A stretch of DNA of 25,927 nt from CBDAKK01 sp965216965 (GCA_965216965.1 CBDCGX010000054.1:1-25927); one strand, 5' to 3'. Positions 1-8,764 are shown, counted from the first letter of the stretch. The notes: a model not told the origin generated them from the letters alone. Made by a program: numbers and translations.

Positions 1-68
1 ATTAGTGCCGCAAAAATAGCACTTGTAATAGCAAGCACAAGTGGTGCAATAAAAAAAGTCAATGACAT
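1..68 (-). CDS. nqrF: Na+-NQR subunit F, N-terminal fragment (runs off window)
   Basis: Only the first 22 codons are inside the window. They begin at an ATG at 68, preceded by a strong GAGGAG ribosome binding site (about 76-81), and encode a hydrophobic segment starting MSLTFFIAPLVLAITSA. The canonical nqrABCDEF order puts nqrF after nqrE. NqrF has a single N-terminal membrane helix followed by 2Fe-2S and FAD/NADH domains, and the visible segment fits that helix. The ferredoxin and reductase domains would lie outside the window, so the call rests on gene order plus the hydrophobic start. An RnfB-type subunit is the alternative. Confidence 0.6.
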   Translation of the reverse strand, partial: MSLTFFIAPLVLAITSAIFAAL

Positions 69-92
69 TTTAAACTCCTCATTTTTATATAA

Positions 93-713
93 TTATTTTA
101 TTGTACAGGAAGCATTCCCGAAAAATCCAGTAAAAGCCATTGCCATGAGCCCAATGGTAATAAATACTATTCCTGCTCCTTTTAAACTTTCTGGCATGGG
201 TGCTTTGTCTATTTTTTGTTTTCTCATTGCTGCAAGTGCAAGTATTGCAAGCCACCATCCTAATCCAGATCCAATGCTAAAAATAAGCATTTGTGTAAAA
301 TTGTACTGGCGTATTTGCATAAAGAGCGCAACGCCTAATATTGCACAGTTTACTGTTATAAGAGGGAGAAATATACCGAGGGTAATGTAAAGTGGTTGAG
401 ACAAGCGGTCTATAATCATTTCAAGCATTTGTACAACAGATGCTATGACTATAATAAATACTATATACCGCAAATATTCAAGTTCAAAAGGAATAAGAAC
501 AAAGTAATATATAAGCCAGTTAATAATTGTTGTGATAGTAAGTACAACGGTTACTGCAAGACCTAATCCAAAAGAGGATTTGATGTCTTTTGATATTGCT
601 ATAAATGAGCACATACCAAGAAAGTTTGAAAGTAGTATATTACTTGTAAAAATTGATGCAAAAAACAGCGTTAATGGAGTTATTGTTGGTGCTAAAATTT
701 CTATAGTTTCCAT
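93..713 (-). CDS. nqrE: Na+-translocating NADH:quinone reductase subunit E
   Basis: This 206-residue, six-helix membrane protein is a core subunit of the sodium-pumping NADH:quinone reductase. NqrD and NqrE are inverted-topology homologues that carry an iron centre between them. NqrE-type rather than RnfA-type motifs are visible: FLGMCSFIAISK near residue 31, FGLGLAVTVVL near 48, LGIFLPLITVNCAILG near 112 and GSGLGWWLAILALA near 147. The conserved cysteines in FLGMC and VNCAILG are present. The ATG at 713 has a GGAG element upstream. The gene is intact, 12 bases after nqrD and about 25 before nqrF, which indicates one transcript. Confidence 0.92.
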   Translation of the reverse strand: METIEILAPTITPLTLFFASIFTSNILLSNFLGMCSFIAISKDIKSSFGLGLAVTVVLTITTIINWLIYYFVLIPFELEYLRYIVFIIVIASVVQMLEMIIDRLSQPLYITLGIFLPLITVNCAILGVALFMQIRQYNFTQMLIFSIGSGLGWWLAILALAAMRKQKIDKAPMPESLKGAGIVFITIGLMAMAFTGFFGNASCTIK

Positions 714-725
714 ATTTTTGTCTCC

Positions 726-1336
726 TTATTTATTTGCTACAGGAACAGGAGCTACTGTAGGTTTTGTTTGAATTGATTTTACAATCCAGATAATGATTCC
801 AAGAAAGAAGAATGCACTTGGTGGAGAAACCATAATTGACCAAGTTGTAAATCCTTCGGGCATTATTCTTGCTCCAAATAGCGTGCCAAAGCCGAGTATT
901 TCTCTAAAAATGATATTGAAAGAAGCACAGCCATATACCCTATGCCGCTTGTGACACCATCCCAAAGTGAAATAAATGGGGGGTTAGATTGTGCAAATGC
1001 TTCTGCCCGTCCCATAATAATACAATTTGTTATAATAAGCCCCACATATGGTCCAAGTGCTTTCGATACTTCTGGGACATATGCTTGGAGTATGATATCT
1101 ACAATAACTGTATAAAAGGCGATAACAAGAACTTGTGTTATCATTCGGACTTTCCTAGGTATTAGGTCTTTTATGATTGATATGGTAAGGCTACTAAATC
1201 CTGTTACCATTATAACACCCACTGACATAATAGCTGTATTGATCATTACATTTGTTACCGCAAGCGCAGAACAAATACCTAAGACTTGCATAAATACTGG
1301 GTTATTATCCCAAATATTTTCTTTTAATAATCCCAT
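726..1336 (-). pseudogene. nqrD: Na+-translocating NADH:quinone reductase subunit D, one frameshift
   Basis: The first frame (1336 to about 905) encodes typical NqrD, with VGLIITNCIIMGRAEAFA and a serine-initiated SNPPF segment. It then runs into an unrelated tail. The second frame continues with REILGFGTLFGARIMP and the last helix PSAFFFLGIIIWIV, ending at 726. The switch lies at a run of five A on the plus strand (906-910, T5 in the coding strand); one more T would join the frames as SISFFREILG. The combined length of about 203 residues is normal. Every other feature of the gene is preserved, so sequencing error or slippage is as likely as true inactivation. Confidence 0.85.
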
Positions 1337-1340
1337 GTCC

Positions 1341-1934
1341 TCATCTCCCTAAAGTTTTTTTAAATATTTTAATTTCATTTATAAGAATTTGTTGTATGCC
1401 ATCACTAGTGCGAGTAGCACCAGTAATTCCATCAATGATCCCATTATTTTTATCAGTATCGCCAACACCGCCTGGGCCTACTTTGATAGTATTATTTAGT
1501 ATTTTTTCTCCTTTTAGTTGTTCTTTAAACCATGGTTCTGATATCCGAGCTCCAAGTCCGGGGGTTTCATTTTGATCGATAACCTCAAACCCTGTTACCC
1601 TGGTAAGGTCTTTAGAAAGTGCAATATATCCCACGATAACTCCCCAAAGCCCAGGACCAGAAAACTGTTTTACAATTGAAGACTCTTGAGAATCACCTTT
1701 ATAAAAGATAATCCCATCTTTTTGCTCTTGGGTGACTTTTTTAAACTCACTCATGATATCTTCTTTTGTTTCCACATTTATACCAAGAGTATTAAGAATT
1801 GCTTTTTCTTGTACAAACTTTTTATTCATCGCAATAATGTCTTTTGTAGATTCATAGACAAATGAAAGAACAATTACAAAAATGAAACAAAGGATGAATG
1901 TGAAAATAACGGTATAAATAAAAGAATTCTTCAT
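1341..1934 (-). CDS. nqrC: Na+-translocating NADH:quinone reductase subunit C (FMN-binding)
   Basis: This 197-residue protein has one N-terminal membrane helix (about residues 7-28) and an extracytoplasmic FMN-binding domain. The motif GITGATRTSDGIQ near residues 170-182 corresponds to the S(T)GATxTS site, where FMN is attached to the second Thr through a phosphoester bond. NETPGLGARI near residue 122 is also typical of the NqrC/RnfG family. The protein is shorter than many NqrC proteins (about 250 residues) but has all landmarks. It lies between nqrB and nqrD, 4 bases before nqrD. The alternative name RnfG is disfavoured by the NQR-type neighbours. Confidence 0.85.
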   Translation of the reverse strand: MKNSFIYTVIFTFILCFIFVIVLSFVYESTKDIIAMNKKFVQEKAILNTLGINVETKEDIMSEFKKVTQEQKDGIIFYKGDSQESSIVKQFSGPGLWGVIVGYIALSKDLTRVTGFEVIDQNETPGLGARISEPWFKEQLKGEKILNNTIKVGPGGVGDTDKNNGIIDGITGATRTSDGIQQILINEIKIFKKTLGR

Positions 1935-2045
1935 ATTGTTTTCTCCTTAATATTTTTTCTGAAAGTATAATAGCTGTTGCAGCTGTTTTTGATAAAGAAG
2001 TAGCAGTTTTTTTTGCAATTTTCTTTGTTTTTTTAGCTTTTGGTG

Positions 2046-3005
2046 TTATTTCATCAAGGAGACATGCAAATGTATTTCTAGCATAACAGCAAAACTTACT
2101 CCCTCTGGAAACCCACTAAATAATCGAATAAGAATTGTGCATGTACCTATGATGATTCCATATATCCATTTTGCACTAGGATTGTTGGGACCTGATACAG
2201 GATCAGTAGTCATAAAGACGACTACAAAAATCAGTGATCCAGACATAAGATATGCAAGAACTACTCGGACTCCTTCGAGTGCATTTATATTGTCTTTAAA
2301 CCCAGGCATGAGACTTGTCATATAAAATATAATGAGAAGAATTGTTGCAGAAAGAAATGTAGAAAGCATGAGTTTCCAATCGGCTGTTTTTGAGGCTACG
2401 AGATAAATAGCTGAAAATATGAGTATAAATATTGCACCTTCACCAATAGAGCCGCTACGCAATCCTAAAAAAAGATTTGTAAGTGGAGGAATTATACCTT
2501 GACGTAAGGAAACAAGGGGGGTTGCAACGCTGACAGCATCAATTGCTTGTTGTGTATATGAAGGATCTCCAACAACTTCTGATATTTTTTGCCCTAGTGG
2601 AGATAATCCCGTCCAGTAAAGAGTAGTGAGTGCTGTAGGAAATGCTAGATATATAAATAGTCTTCCCGTTATTGCAGGATTATATATATTTCTTCCAAAT
2701 CCGCCAAACATGGATTTCACTATAAATACGGAGAAAAATATCCCTACAATATTCATCCATATTGGAAGGTTAGGAGGAAGTGATAATCCATAAAGGTAGC
2801 TTGTTACAAGCACAGCTTCTGATACTTTTTTATTTTTACTTTTTTCAAAAAAGTACTCTGTAAGTATTCCTACAATAAACGATATAGCAACATGAAGTAT
2901 TGGTTGCATGCCATATAGCAATATTGAATAGATGAATAATGGTGTTATGGCATAGCATACCTTGCGCATGATAGATTGTTTTTGAAAAATATTTGAAAGT
3001 AACAA
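2046..3005 (-). CDS. nqrB: Na+-translocating NADH:quinone reductase subunit B (3' end shifted)
   Basis: This polytopic subunit carries covalent FMN and takes part in the sodium path. Visible family landmarks are FGGFGRNIYNPAITGR, the flavin site DAVSVATPL (usual form SGATPL) and MTTDPVSGPNNPSAKW. The start is a TTG at 3005, chosen because AGGAGGAG lies 4-5 bases before it; no better ATG precedes the conserved region. The N terminus is much shorter than in classical NqrB (about 410 residues). The frame ends early at 2046, but the family sequence continues in another frame as NTFACLLDEITPKAK. Adding one G near 2078 restores it. A second missing base in the A6 run (1953-1958) would give a natural end in an ATGA overlap with nqrC. 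Confidence 0.85.
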   Translation of the reverse strand: MLLSNIFQKQSIMRKVCYAITPLFIYSILLYGMQPILHVAISFIVGILTEYFFEKSKNKKVSEAVLVTSYLYGLSLPPNLPIWMNIVGIFFSVFIVKSMFGGFGRNIYNPAITGRLFIYLAFPTALTTLYWTGLSPLGQKISEVVGDPSYTQQAIDAVSVATPLVSLRQGIIPPLTNLFLGLRSGSIGEGAIFILIFSAIYLVASKTADWKLMLSTFLSATILLIIFYMTSLMPGFKDNINALEGVRVVLAYLMSGSLIFVVVFMTTDPVSGPNNPSAKWIYGIIIGTCTILIRLFSGFPEGVSFAVMLEIHLHVSLMK

Positions 3006-3095
3006 AACTCCTCCTTTTACATATAAAACTATAGAATATTAAAGATTTTAAAGTAAACAATTTTATTGTGTGTAAAACACTAAATACTATTTATT

Positions 3096-3124
3096 AGTAT
3101 ACCAAAAATATATTTTAATATCAA
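3096..3124 (-). promoter_or_regulatory. sigma70-type promoter of the nqr operon
   Basis: On the minus strand TTGATA (3119-3124) and TATACT (3096-3101) are separated by 17 bases, a near-consensus promoter. It would start transcription about 85 bases before the TTG start of nqrB. It is the best promoter in this divergent intergenic stretch and supports nqrB as the first gene of the operon. Confidence 0.65.
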
Positions 3125-3143
3125 TATTCGAAATACATTAATT

Positions 3144-3173
3144 TTGTTTTTTAAAAGCCTAAACTTATAGAAT
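3144..3173 (+). promoter_or_regulatory. possible promoter of the K+ channel gene
   Basis: On the plus strand TTGTTT (3144-3149) is followed by TATAGAAT (3166-3173), giving a spacer of 16-18 bases depending on register. The position is right for the channel gene starting at 3214. The match is moderate. Confidence 0.4.
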
Positions 3174-3213
3174 AAATATCCGATAATTTAAGAGGTAGGT
3201 TTGGAATTTAAAT

Positions 3214-4428
3214 ATGCGGGGCTATAAATACCTTTTAAAAAATAAAAAGCGGTTTTTTAAGGCACTTATAAAGAAATGTAAATTTTTTTATAAGTTTCCT
3301 CTTACAAAAATGTTATGTGTGCTTTTTGGCTTCTTATTTTTTATAAGCATGGTTTTATATTTTTTAGAAAACATAGGATCATATTTTGAGGCATTATGGC
3401 TAGGCATTGTAACTATTAGTACTACAGGATATGGAGATATAATTCCTAAAACTGTAACTGGAAAGGTTGTATCTTCATTTACTATGATATTTGGCATCAT
3501 TATAACAGCTTTGCTTACTGCAACAGTAACTTCGTTGTATTTTGATAGAATACAAAAAACATATAGAGGACATATGAGTTGTAAGAAATTAAGAAATCAT
3601 TTTATTATTTGTGGGTGGAAAGCAAACATGGCACAGTTTTTATTACAAATGTTTCAAAATGCTGATAACAGCGAGATTTCTGTAGAAAACACCGTTGTTG
3701 TTGCTACTCCAGCACAATCTACGGTAGATGATATGCTTAGCAATCCGGACCTTGCAGCAATAAAATTTGTTAGAGGGGAATATTTTGACAAGGATATTCT
3801 TGTTAAGGCAAATGTTATGTATGCAAAAAAAGTATTTGTAATTGCAGATGAAGGGTTAGTGAGTAGTAAAGAGAGAATAGAAAGATCATCTACATTTGAG
3901 ATAGACTCCCGTACAGTTATGGCTGTTTTATCTATAAAAACGCTAAATAAAAATGCGTATGTGTGTGCACAACTTTTAGAACGAAGCTTTGATGCATATC
4001 TTCAGAAAGCAAATTGTGATGAAATAGTATTCTCCGACGATATAGAGTCTCAAATTATCATTAAAAGTATTATGCAGAATGGAACGATTAATATATTGTC
4101 AGAGATTATTAGTGGTGGGGAAAAGCATGGGATAATAACTCAATCAATTGAAAAGAAGTTTATAGGGAAGAAATATAGTGATCTTAAAGAAAGTTTTAAA
4201 GAGAGAGGTGATTGTATTCTCCTTGGAATATTAGAAAATACTGCACGACATAGTGTGGTATGGAATGAAGCAGTACGAGATGCACAGAAAACAGCAGATT
4301 TTACTGATATGGTAAACAAGCTTAAAAATGTTAAGCGAGTGAGGCCATATAATCCTGTATTTCTTCCTCATTCTGAATATATAATTCCAACATATAGTGC
4401 TGCAATTGTTTTGGGAAGTAAAATATGA
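3214..4428 (+). CDS. two-transmembrane K+ channel with RCK/TrkA-N domain
   Basis: This 404-residue inner-membrane channel has a basic N terminus and a first helix at about residues 33-51. A pore helix and the selectivity filter TTGYGD follow at residues 70-75, then a second helix at about 82-107. From about residue 119 comes a cytoplasmic TrkA-N/RCK region beginning HFIICGWKANM. The Rossmann glycine motif is degenerate (CGWKAN rather than GxGxxG), as in some RCK channels that do not bind NAD. The frame is intact. A GAGGT element lies around 3192, a little far from the ATG. Its stop overlaps the start of the downstream cyclic-nucleotide-binding gene (ATGA), which suggests translational coupling. 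Ion selectivity follows from the filter; the ligand is unknown. Confidence 0.85.
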   Translation: MRGYKYLLKNKKRFFKALIKKCKFFYKFPLTKMLCVLFGFLFFISMVLYFLENIGSYFEALWLGIVTISTTGYGDIIPKTVTGKVVSSFTMIFGIIITALLTATVTSLYFDRIQKTYRGHMSCKKLRNHFIICGWKANMAQFLLQMFQNADNSEISVENTVVVATPAQSTVDDMLSNPDLAAIKFVRGEYFDKDILVKANVMYAKKVFVIADEGLVSSKERIERSSTFEIDSRTVMAVLSIKTLNKNAYVCAQLLERSFDAYLQKANCDEIVFSDDIESQIIIKSIMQNGTINILSEIISGGEKHGIITQSIEKKFIGKKYSDLKESFKERGDCILLGILENTARHSVVWNEAVRDAQKTADFTDMVNKLKNVKRVRPYNPVFLPHSEYIIPTYSAAIVLGSKI

Positions 4429-4963
4429 ATAGAAAAGAATTAAGTAGTACAGATATGTATGTTATATTTGAGAATATTTCTCTCTTTAATAAAATTGCTC
4501 ATGATGAAGGAATAAAAAACTTGTAAACTATAGTAGGCTCCAAACAAAAGAAAAGGCTAGTGTTCTTATGCGAGAAGGAGAGATTGGAACACAAACATTT
4601 ATAATGCTTAATGGGAATGTTGAAGTAAAGATGAGAAATATGTCAGGAGAAAATTCTGTTGTTGCAGTATTAAAATCAAGTTTTAAAGATCATATTCACC
4701 CTGTTATTGGGGAACTTTCATTTATAAACAAGCGGGAGCGAAGTGCTACAGTAATAGCAATTACTCCTGTTGATTTACTTGTAATTGAGTGTGAAACGTT
4801 TTTTTCTATCGTAGAAGAGTTTCCATCTGTAGGAATGCATGTTTATAGAGAAATGTGCCTGCAAATACAAAAAAGGCTTGAAACAGCAAATAAAAATGTT
4901 ATGGCATTATTTGATGCGTATATAGATGAAATGTTAAATCCAGAAGATATTGGGATATATTAG
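4425..4963 (+). pseudogene. cyclic-nucleotide-binding-domain protein, one frameshift
   Basis: The ATG at 4425 lies inside the channel stop (ATGA). The first frame reads MNRKELSSTDMYVIFENISL and stops at about 4527. The next frame continues without loss as KLVNYSRLQTKEKASVLMREGE, followed by GTQTFIMLNGNVEVK, HPVIGELSFINKRERSATVIA and DLLVIECETFFSIVEEFP, the beta-roll of a cNMP-binding (CAP/CRP-like) domain. One extra A in the A6 run at 4514-4519 would join them into about 179 residues. The phosphate-binding cassette is represented by GELSFINKRERSAT, with RSAT like the usual RSA(A/T). There is no DNA-binding domain. Coupling to a K+ channel suggests a detachable ligand-sensing subunit. Confidence 0.75.
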
Positions 4964-5102
4964 TATGTTTTGTATAGTCCAAAAGATTAATACTCTATAA
5001 AATATAAATTTAATAATATTTATAGTTATCTACGTTTTTTAGTTACCCTTTACATTAAAATAAGCCTCTATATTTATAGAGCAGATGTTATATTAGCCAC
5101 AA

Positions 5103-5120
5103 AAAACATTTAAATGTTTT
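5103..5120. promoter_or_regulatory. perfect 18-base palindrome, possible operator
   Basis: AAAACATTTAAATGTTTT is exactly self-complementary and lies midway between the cyclic-nucleotide gene and the YHS gene. It has the size of a dimeric repressor site but no known family is recognised, and chance is not negligible in such AT-rich DNA. Confidence 0.25.
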
Positions 5121-5251
5121 AATATAGGCTTGTTTGTACTTTATTTTTAATCATATTCTCTATTTTCAATGGATTCAATCTCTAAGAATCAAAAATAAAC
5201 ACTACATTCCTGTCCAAAAAGACATTCTTGTAATATTTCATATTTATTTTC

Positions 5252-5279
5252 TTGCAAATTTTTTTTAAAAAAATATAAT
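5252..5279 (+). promoter_or_regulatory. promoter of the YHS-domain gene
   Basis: TTGCAA (5252-5257) and a perfect TATAAT (5274-5279) are 16 bases apart, about 80 bases before the ATG at 5361. A second TATAAT-like element lies around 5302. Confidence 0.5.
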
Positions 5280-5360
5280 GTCAGAATATATGTGCTATTA
5301 TTATATAATATACATTATGTTTTTGAAGTTAGTTTAAAAATAATGTATTGAGGAGTGATT

Positions 5361-5828
5361 ATGAAAATGTTATTGCCGAAAAAAACATATAAATATATAA
5401 GCATCTTGATATTGCTTTTGTATGGACAGGTGTTTCTTGTGTCTCAAGAAGTGTTTCAAAAATCTGGATATGCTATTGATGGATATGATGTAGTGGCATA
5501 TTTTACTCATGCGAAGCCAATAAGAGGAGATAAGGAATTGTCTGTAATATGGCGTAGTGCTACGTGGCTTTTTAGTAGCGAAGATAATAAAAAGATGTTT
5601 GAGAATGGTCCCGCAAGATACAGTCCTCAATATGGAGGATATTGCGCCTATGAAATATCTCAAAACAAACTAATAGCTACTGATCCCACAGCATTTACTA
5701 TTACAAATGGAAAGTTATATTTGAATTATAATATGTCAACAAAAATGCTTTGGGAAAAACATCGAGAGGAAAATATAAAAAAGGCAGATATATATTGGGC
5801 TCAACATATAAAAAAGTTAAGGAAATAA
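5361..5828 (+). CDS. exported YHS-domain protein
   Basis: This protein of about 155 residues has a signal peptide: a basic start, then the hydrophobic stretch ISILILLLYGQVFLVS ending near residue 29. A YHS domain occupies most of the rest. Recognisable pieces are AIDGYDVVAYF, ATWLFSSEDNKKMFENGPARY, PQYGGYCAYEIS and GKLYLNYN, as in the small periplasmic YHS proteins of proteobacteria. YHS domains are thought to bind metal, but the exact role of these proteins is unknown. AGGAG at 5351-5355 sits 5 bases before the ATG at 5361, which fixes the start rather than the GTG at 5355. The 3' end overlaps the convergent pdxH remnant by 12 bases. Confidence 0.85.
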   Translation: MKMLLPKKTYKYISILILLLYGQVFLVSQEVFQKSGYAIDGYDVVAYFTHAKPIRGDKELSVIWRSATWLFSSEDNKKMFENGPARYSPQYGGYCAYEISQNKLIATDPTAFTITNGKLYLNYNMSTKMLWEKHREENIKKADIYWAQHIKKLRK

Positions 5829-6510
5829 CCTATATATTCTCCAAGCATTTTTGACTTTTTTATATACGATTCTGTCGTGTTGACGGTTCTCCCTTCCTTG
5901 CCAAAATTCAAATCGTGAAGGCATAAGACTATACCCTCCCCATGATTTAGATACGGGGATTTCTTTTTTATAGTATAATTTTCCTGTTTGCGAATAAATA
6001 GCATCAAGTTTTCTCGTGTTGCTATACACTAGCTTTGCTTAGAGGAAAAAGCACTTATCTGACTTTGTCTTGACCTCATGTGTGCATAGCGAGAGACCAT
6101 GGCTTGTTTAAGTTTTTTTACAAAACCGCGAACCCTTACTTGTCTTTGTTGTTTTTTACAATACCAGAGCAATTCTATAAGTGGGTTTTCTGCTATTTGA
6201 ATGCCTTTTTCGCTACTGCGTATTAGTGTACCAACATAAGCCTTGTTTTTCGTTACTATGTTTTAAAAGCACTATTCTGATAGTTGGTTGATAGAGCATG
6301 GATTCCTTCTGTTCTTTTGGGATTTTTACAGCTTGATGATTATGTAAAGTATTTATTGAAGAGCACGTTGCAATAGCTACTTCATTAGTATACTATAGTA
6401 TGTTTTGATGCCTCGCTTTGCCACAATTTCCATAGTTCCCATGGGGATTGTGGAATGTTACCGCTAAGAATATGTTTTGTATATTGAGGATGTTTGTCTG
6501 ACCAATTCAT
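5817..6510 (-). pseudogene. pdxH: pyridoxamine 5'-phosphate oxidase, decayed
   Basis: Pieces of PdxH, the FMN enzyme that makes pyridoxal 5'-phosphate, follow one another in order but in different frames. They are SPWELWKLWQSEA (start at 6510), NEVAIATCS with TIRIVLLK and GLCWYTN, then SEKGIQIAENP, QQRQVRVRGFVKKL and SRQSQISAFSSKQS, and finally SWGGYSLMPSRFEFWQGR with NRQHDR and WRIYRLFP. At least three shifts are needed (around 6385, 6225 and 6030). The first two do not lie in homopolymers, unlike most shifts in the window. The C-terminal signature is well preserved, so decay is recent or partly a sequence artefact. An insertion of roughly 20 residues precedes TIRIVLLK. The gene starts 20 bases after nth. 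Confidence 0.75.
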
Positions 6511-6530
6511 ATATTAATATGATACATGTT

Positions 6531-7192
6531 TTACATGTTGTTTTTCGTAGGTATTTGAGGATCGGTGCATATGGATTTTAAAAAAGGGCAATTTTTACAA
6601 TGTGGTTTTTTAGCAGTGCAGTGATATCTGCCAAAAAAGATTATAAGGTGGTGTGCTGTAGGTAATAATTTTTGTGGTATAAGAGGCATAAGGGTATTCT
6701 CAATTGTTAATACGGTATCGTGTGGTGTATTAAACCCTAATCGCTTTGCAATTCGTGAAACGTGGGTGTCTACTGCCAATAATGGATAATTAAAGGCAAC
6801 TGAAAGGACCACATTGGCAGTTTTCCGCCCGACTCCAGGAAGTGCTTCAAGCTCTTCTCTCGTTTGAGGTACTATACTATTGTGTTTTTTTTGTAGTATC
6901 GTTGCCGTAGTGTGTATGTTTTTGGCCTTTGTTTTATAAAGTCCAATAGAGCGGATATAGTGTTGTAGTTCTTTGATTGGTGCTTTTGCGTAGTCTTGTG
7001 CTGTTTTATATTTTTTAAAAAGGGCGGGGTAACATTATTGACGCTTTTATCTGTTGTTTGTGCACTTAGCATTACGGCAATGAGAAGTTCTAGGTTTGTT
7101 GAGTATGAGAGCTCACAATGTGCATTAGGAAACATCTTTGCTAAAATAGAGAGGGTTTTTTTCATTTTTTGTTTTGGGGTATATGCTTGCAT
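6531..7192 (-). pseudogene. nth: endonuclease III, one frameshift
   Basis: Endonuclease III is a DNA glycosylase/AP lyase for oxidised pyrimidines. The first frame (7192 to about 7026) gives LELLIAVMLSAQTTDKSVN. The rest is in a second frame: ALFKKYKTAQDYAKAP, IRSIGLYKTKAKNI, the helix-hairpin-helix LPGVGRKTANV with its catalytic Lys, and LLAVDTHVSRIAKRLGF with its catalytic Asp. A C-terminal Fe-S cluster motif follows. The shift is at CCCC (7026-7029); a fifth C joins both halves as VTPALFKKY. The cluster cysteines are spaced 6-2-6 instead of the usual 6-2-5. Total length would be about 220 residues, normal for Nth. Confidence 0.85.
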
Positions 7193-7309
7193 ATATGAGA
7201 TATATTTATTATACCTTCTAATAAAATAAAAAAATACAAAAACACTTGAAATAATAGAAAGGAGCCATAATATTGCAGGGATTTGTGTAGTTATTTTTAA
7301 ACTTTGTTT

Positions 7310-8700
7310 TCATGTAGGAGTTTTGTCTGATATATGTGTAAGTTTGGAAAAAGTAAATTTCATATTAGTAAGTGATTGGGTTGCCTCTTTTTCTAGCGAT
7401 ATACATAATTTTCTTGCATATGATATGTTGGGATTACCTGGAGTTCCTTGGGATGTTCTGCGTTTCAATATTTCTTTAGGAGTGTAGGGAGTGTTGTCAG
7501 AAGTAATATTTTTTTGAGGTTTTTTGCAATCTTCCTATATGCATCGCGAAAAGGCATTCCAGTTTTTATAAGATCATATACATAATCTGTAGCATATAAT
7601 TCTTTTTTAAGTGTTTCAAAAGATTTTTTTAAGATGTCCCTTTGAATTTTCATAGTGGATACTACTATTGTTGATGAGTCGATGATTTTTTGTATGAGTT
7701 CTATCCCTTGCAATACAGGAGCTTTACTTAGTTGTACATCTCTTTGATATCCTGAAGAAAGCCCTTTTGTAATAGCGGAGAGATGAGTTGAAGAGCCGAT
7801 GAACCATGCAGCATATGATCGTATGAGTTCAAGAACATCGGGGTTTTTCTTTTGTGGCATAATACTTGAACCACTACATAGTTCTTGGGGAAGTGAAAAA
7901 TACGAGAATTCTGGAAGTGAAAAAAGAATGAGGTCTTCTGCAAATCGGCTTAATGTTATGGCAATGTTTTCTAATCCAAACATGAGGGCGTGTTCAAGGC
8001 GAGAACGACTATTTTGAACTGCAATGACATTGTTCTGAACAGATGAAAATCCTAAAAGTTTTGCTGTATAGGCCCTATCTAGATCTATTGGGACTCCATA
8101 TCCTGCAGCTGATCCGAGAGGAGATCTATCTATAAGAAAAATAGCATTTTTAACATGTGAGATATCATCTAAGAGCTGTTCTGCATATGATGCCAAGTAG
8201 AGACATATACTTGAGGGCATTGCTGTTTGAAGATGAGTTCTGCCGGGCATGGGAGTATGTGTTTCAGCATTAGCTTTTTTTAGCAGGGTTTTTATGAGTA
8301 CACAGGTTTTTTTGATGATGAGTAATGCGGATTCTTTTAGATATAGTCGAAGGGCAGCTTGTACTTGATCATTTCTACTTCTTCCCGTATGAATTTTCTT
8401 TCCAACAGAGCCTAATTTTTTTGTAAGTGTTTTTTCTATAGCACTATGACAATCTTCCATTTCTTTTTTTATAATAAATGTACCTTTGTTAGAGCTTTGT
8501 ATTATTTTCTGCAGTTCTTTTATAAGCATATTGCATTCTTTCTGAGTGAGTAATTGTGCTTTTACAAGAGTTTTAGCGTGTGCGATACTTGCAAGACAAT
8601 CTGTTTTTACAAGTTTTATGTCCCAAAGATAATCGTCTCCTGTTATAAAACATTCTATATGAGGCTCTAATTTATATCCTTTTTCCCAAAGTGTTTTCAT
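7310..8700 (-). pseudogene. argH: argininosuccinate lyase, one frameshift near the 3' end
   Basis: ArgH splits argininosuccinate into arginine and fumarate in the cytoplasm. The main frame (8700-7465, 411 residues) contains HTGRSRNDQ at 104-112, the catalytic His in GRTHLQ (about 156) and the signature GSSIMPQKKNPD at 277-288. It ends prematurely after YRKIAKNLKK. In another frame the family tail follows: TPYTPKEILKRRTSQGTPGN and about 40 more residues, to a stop at 7310-7312. One extra base in the run of seven T at 7509-7515 restores a normal protein of about 463 residues. The missing part is a C-terminal segment, not the active site, so even the short form might fold. The gene is 64 bases downstream of the arginine kinase gene on the same strand. 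Confidence 0.88.
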
Positions 8701-8764
8701 ATATAGTAAGTATAGCTTTTTTAATGATGTAACGGATGGAAATAAGAGAGAGGGTGATGCTTAT

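Larger units (their letters stand above)
4964..5360. other. intergenic region with palindromes, no gene seen
   Basis: This stretch of about 390 bases is strongly AT-rich and has no convincing coding frame. It holds a perfect hairpin (7-base stem, 2-base loop) at 5066-5081, a perfect 18-base palindrome at 5103-5120, and the yhs promoter at 5252-5279. The two palindromes could belong to the end of the upstream transcript or to an operator; neither is followed by a clear U run. Confidence 0.5.

Noticed and set aside
1..3005. Reading the first operon as an Rnf complex (rnfDGEAB)
   Set aside because: NqrE/NqrD-type motifs (FLGMCSFIAISK, VGLIITNCIIMGRAEAFA) and MTTDPVSGPNNPSAKW fit NQR better, and gene order B-C-D-E-F is that of NQR.
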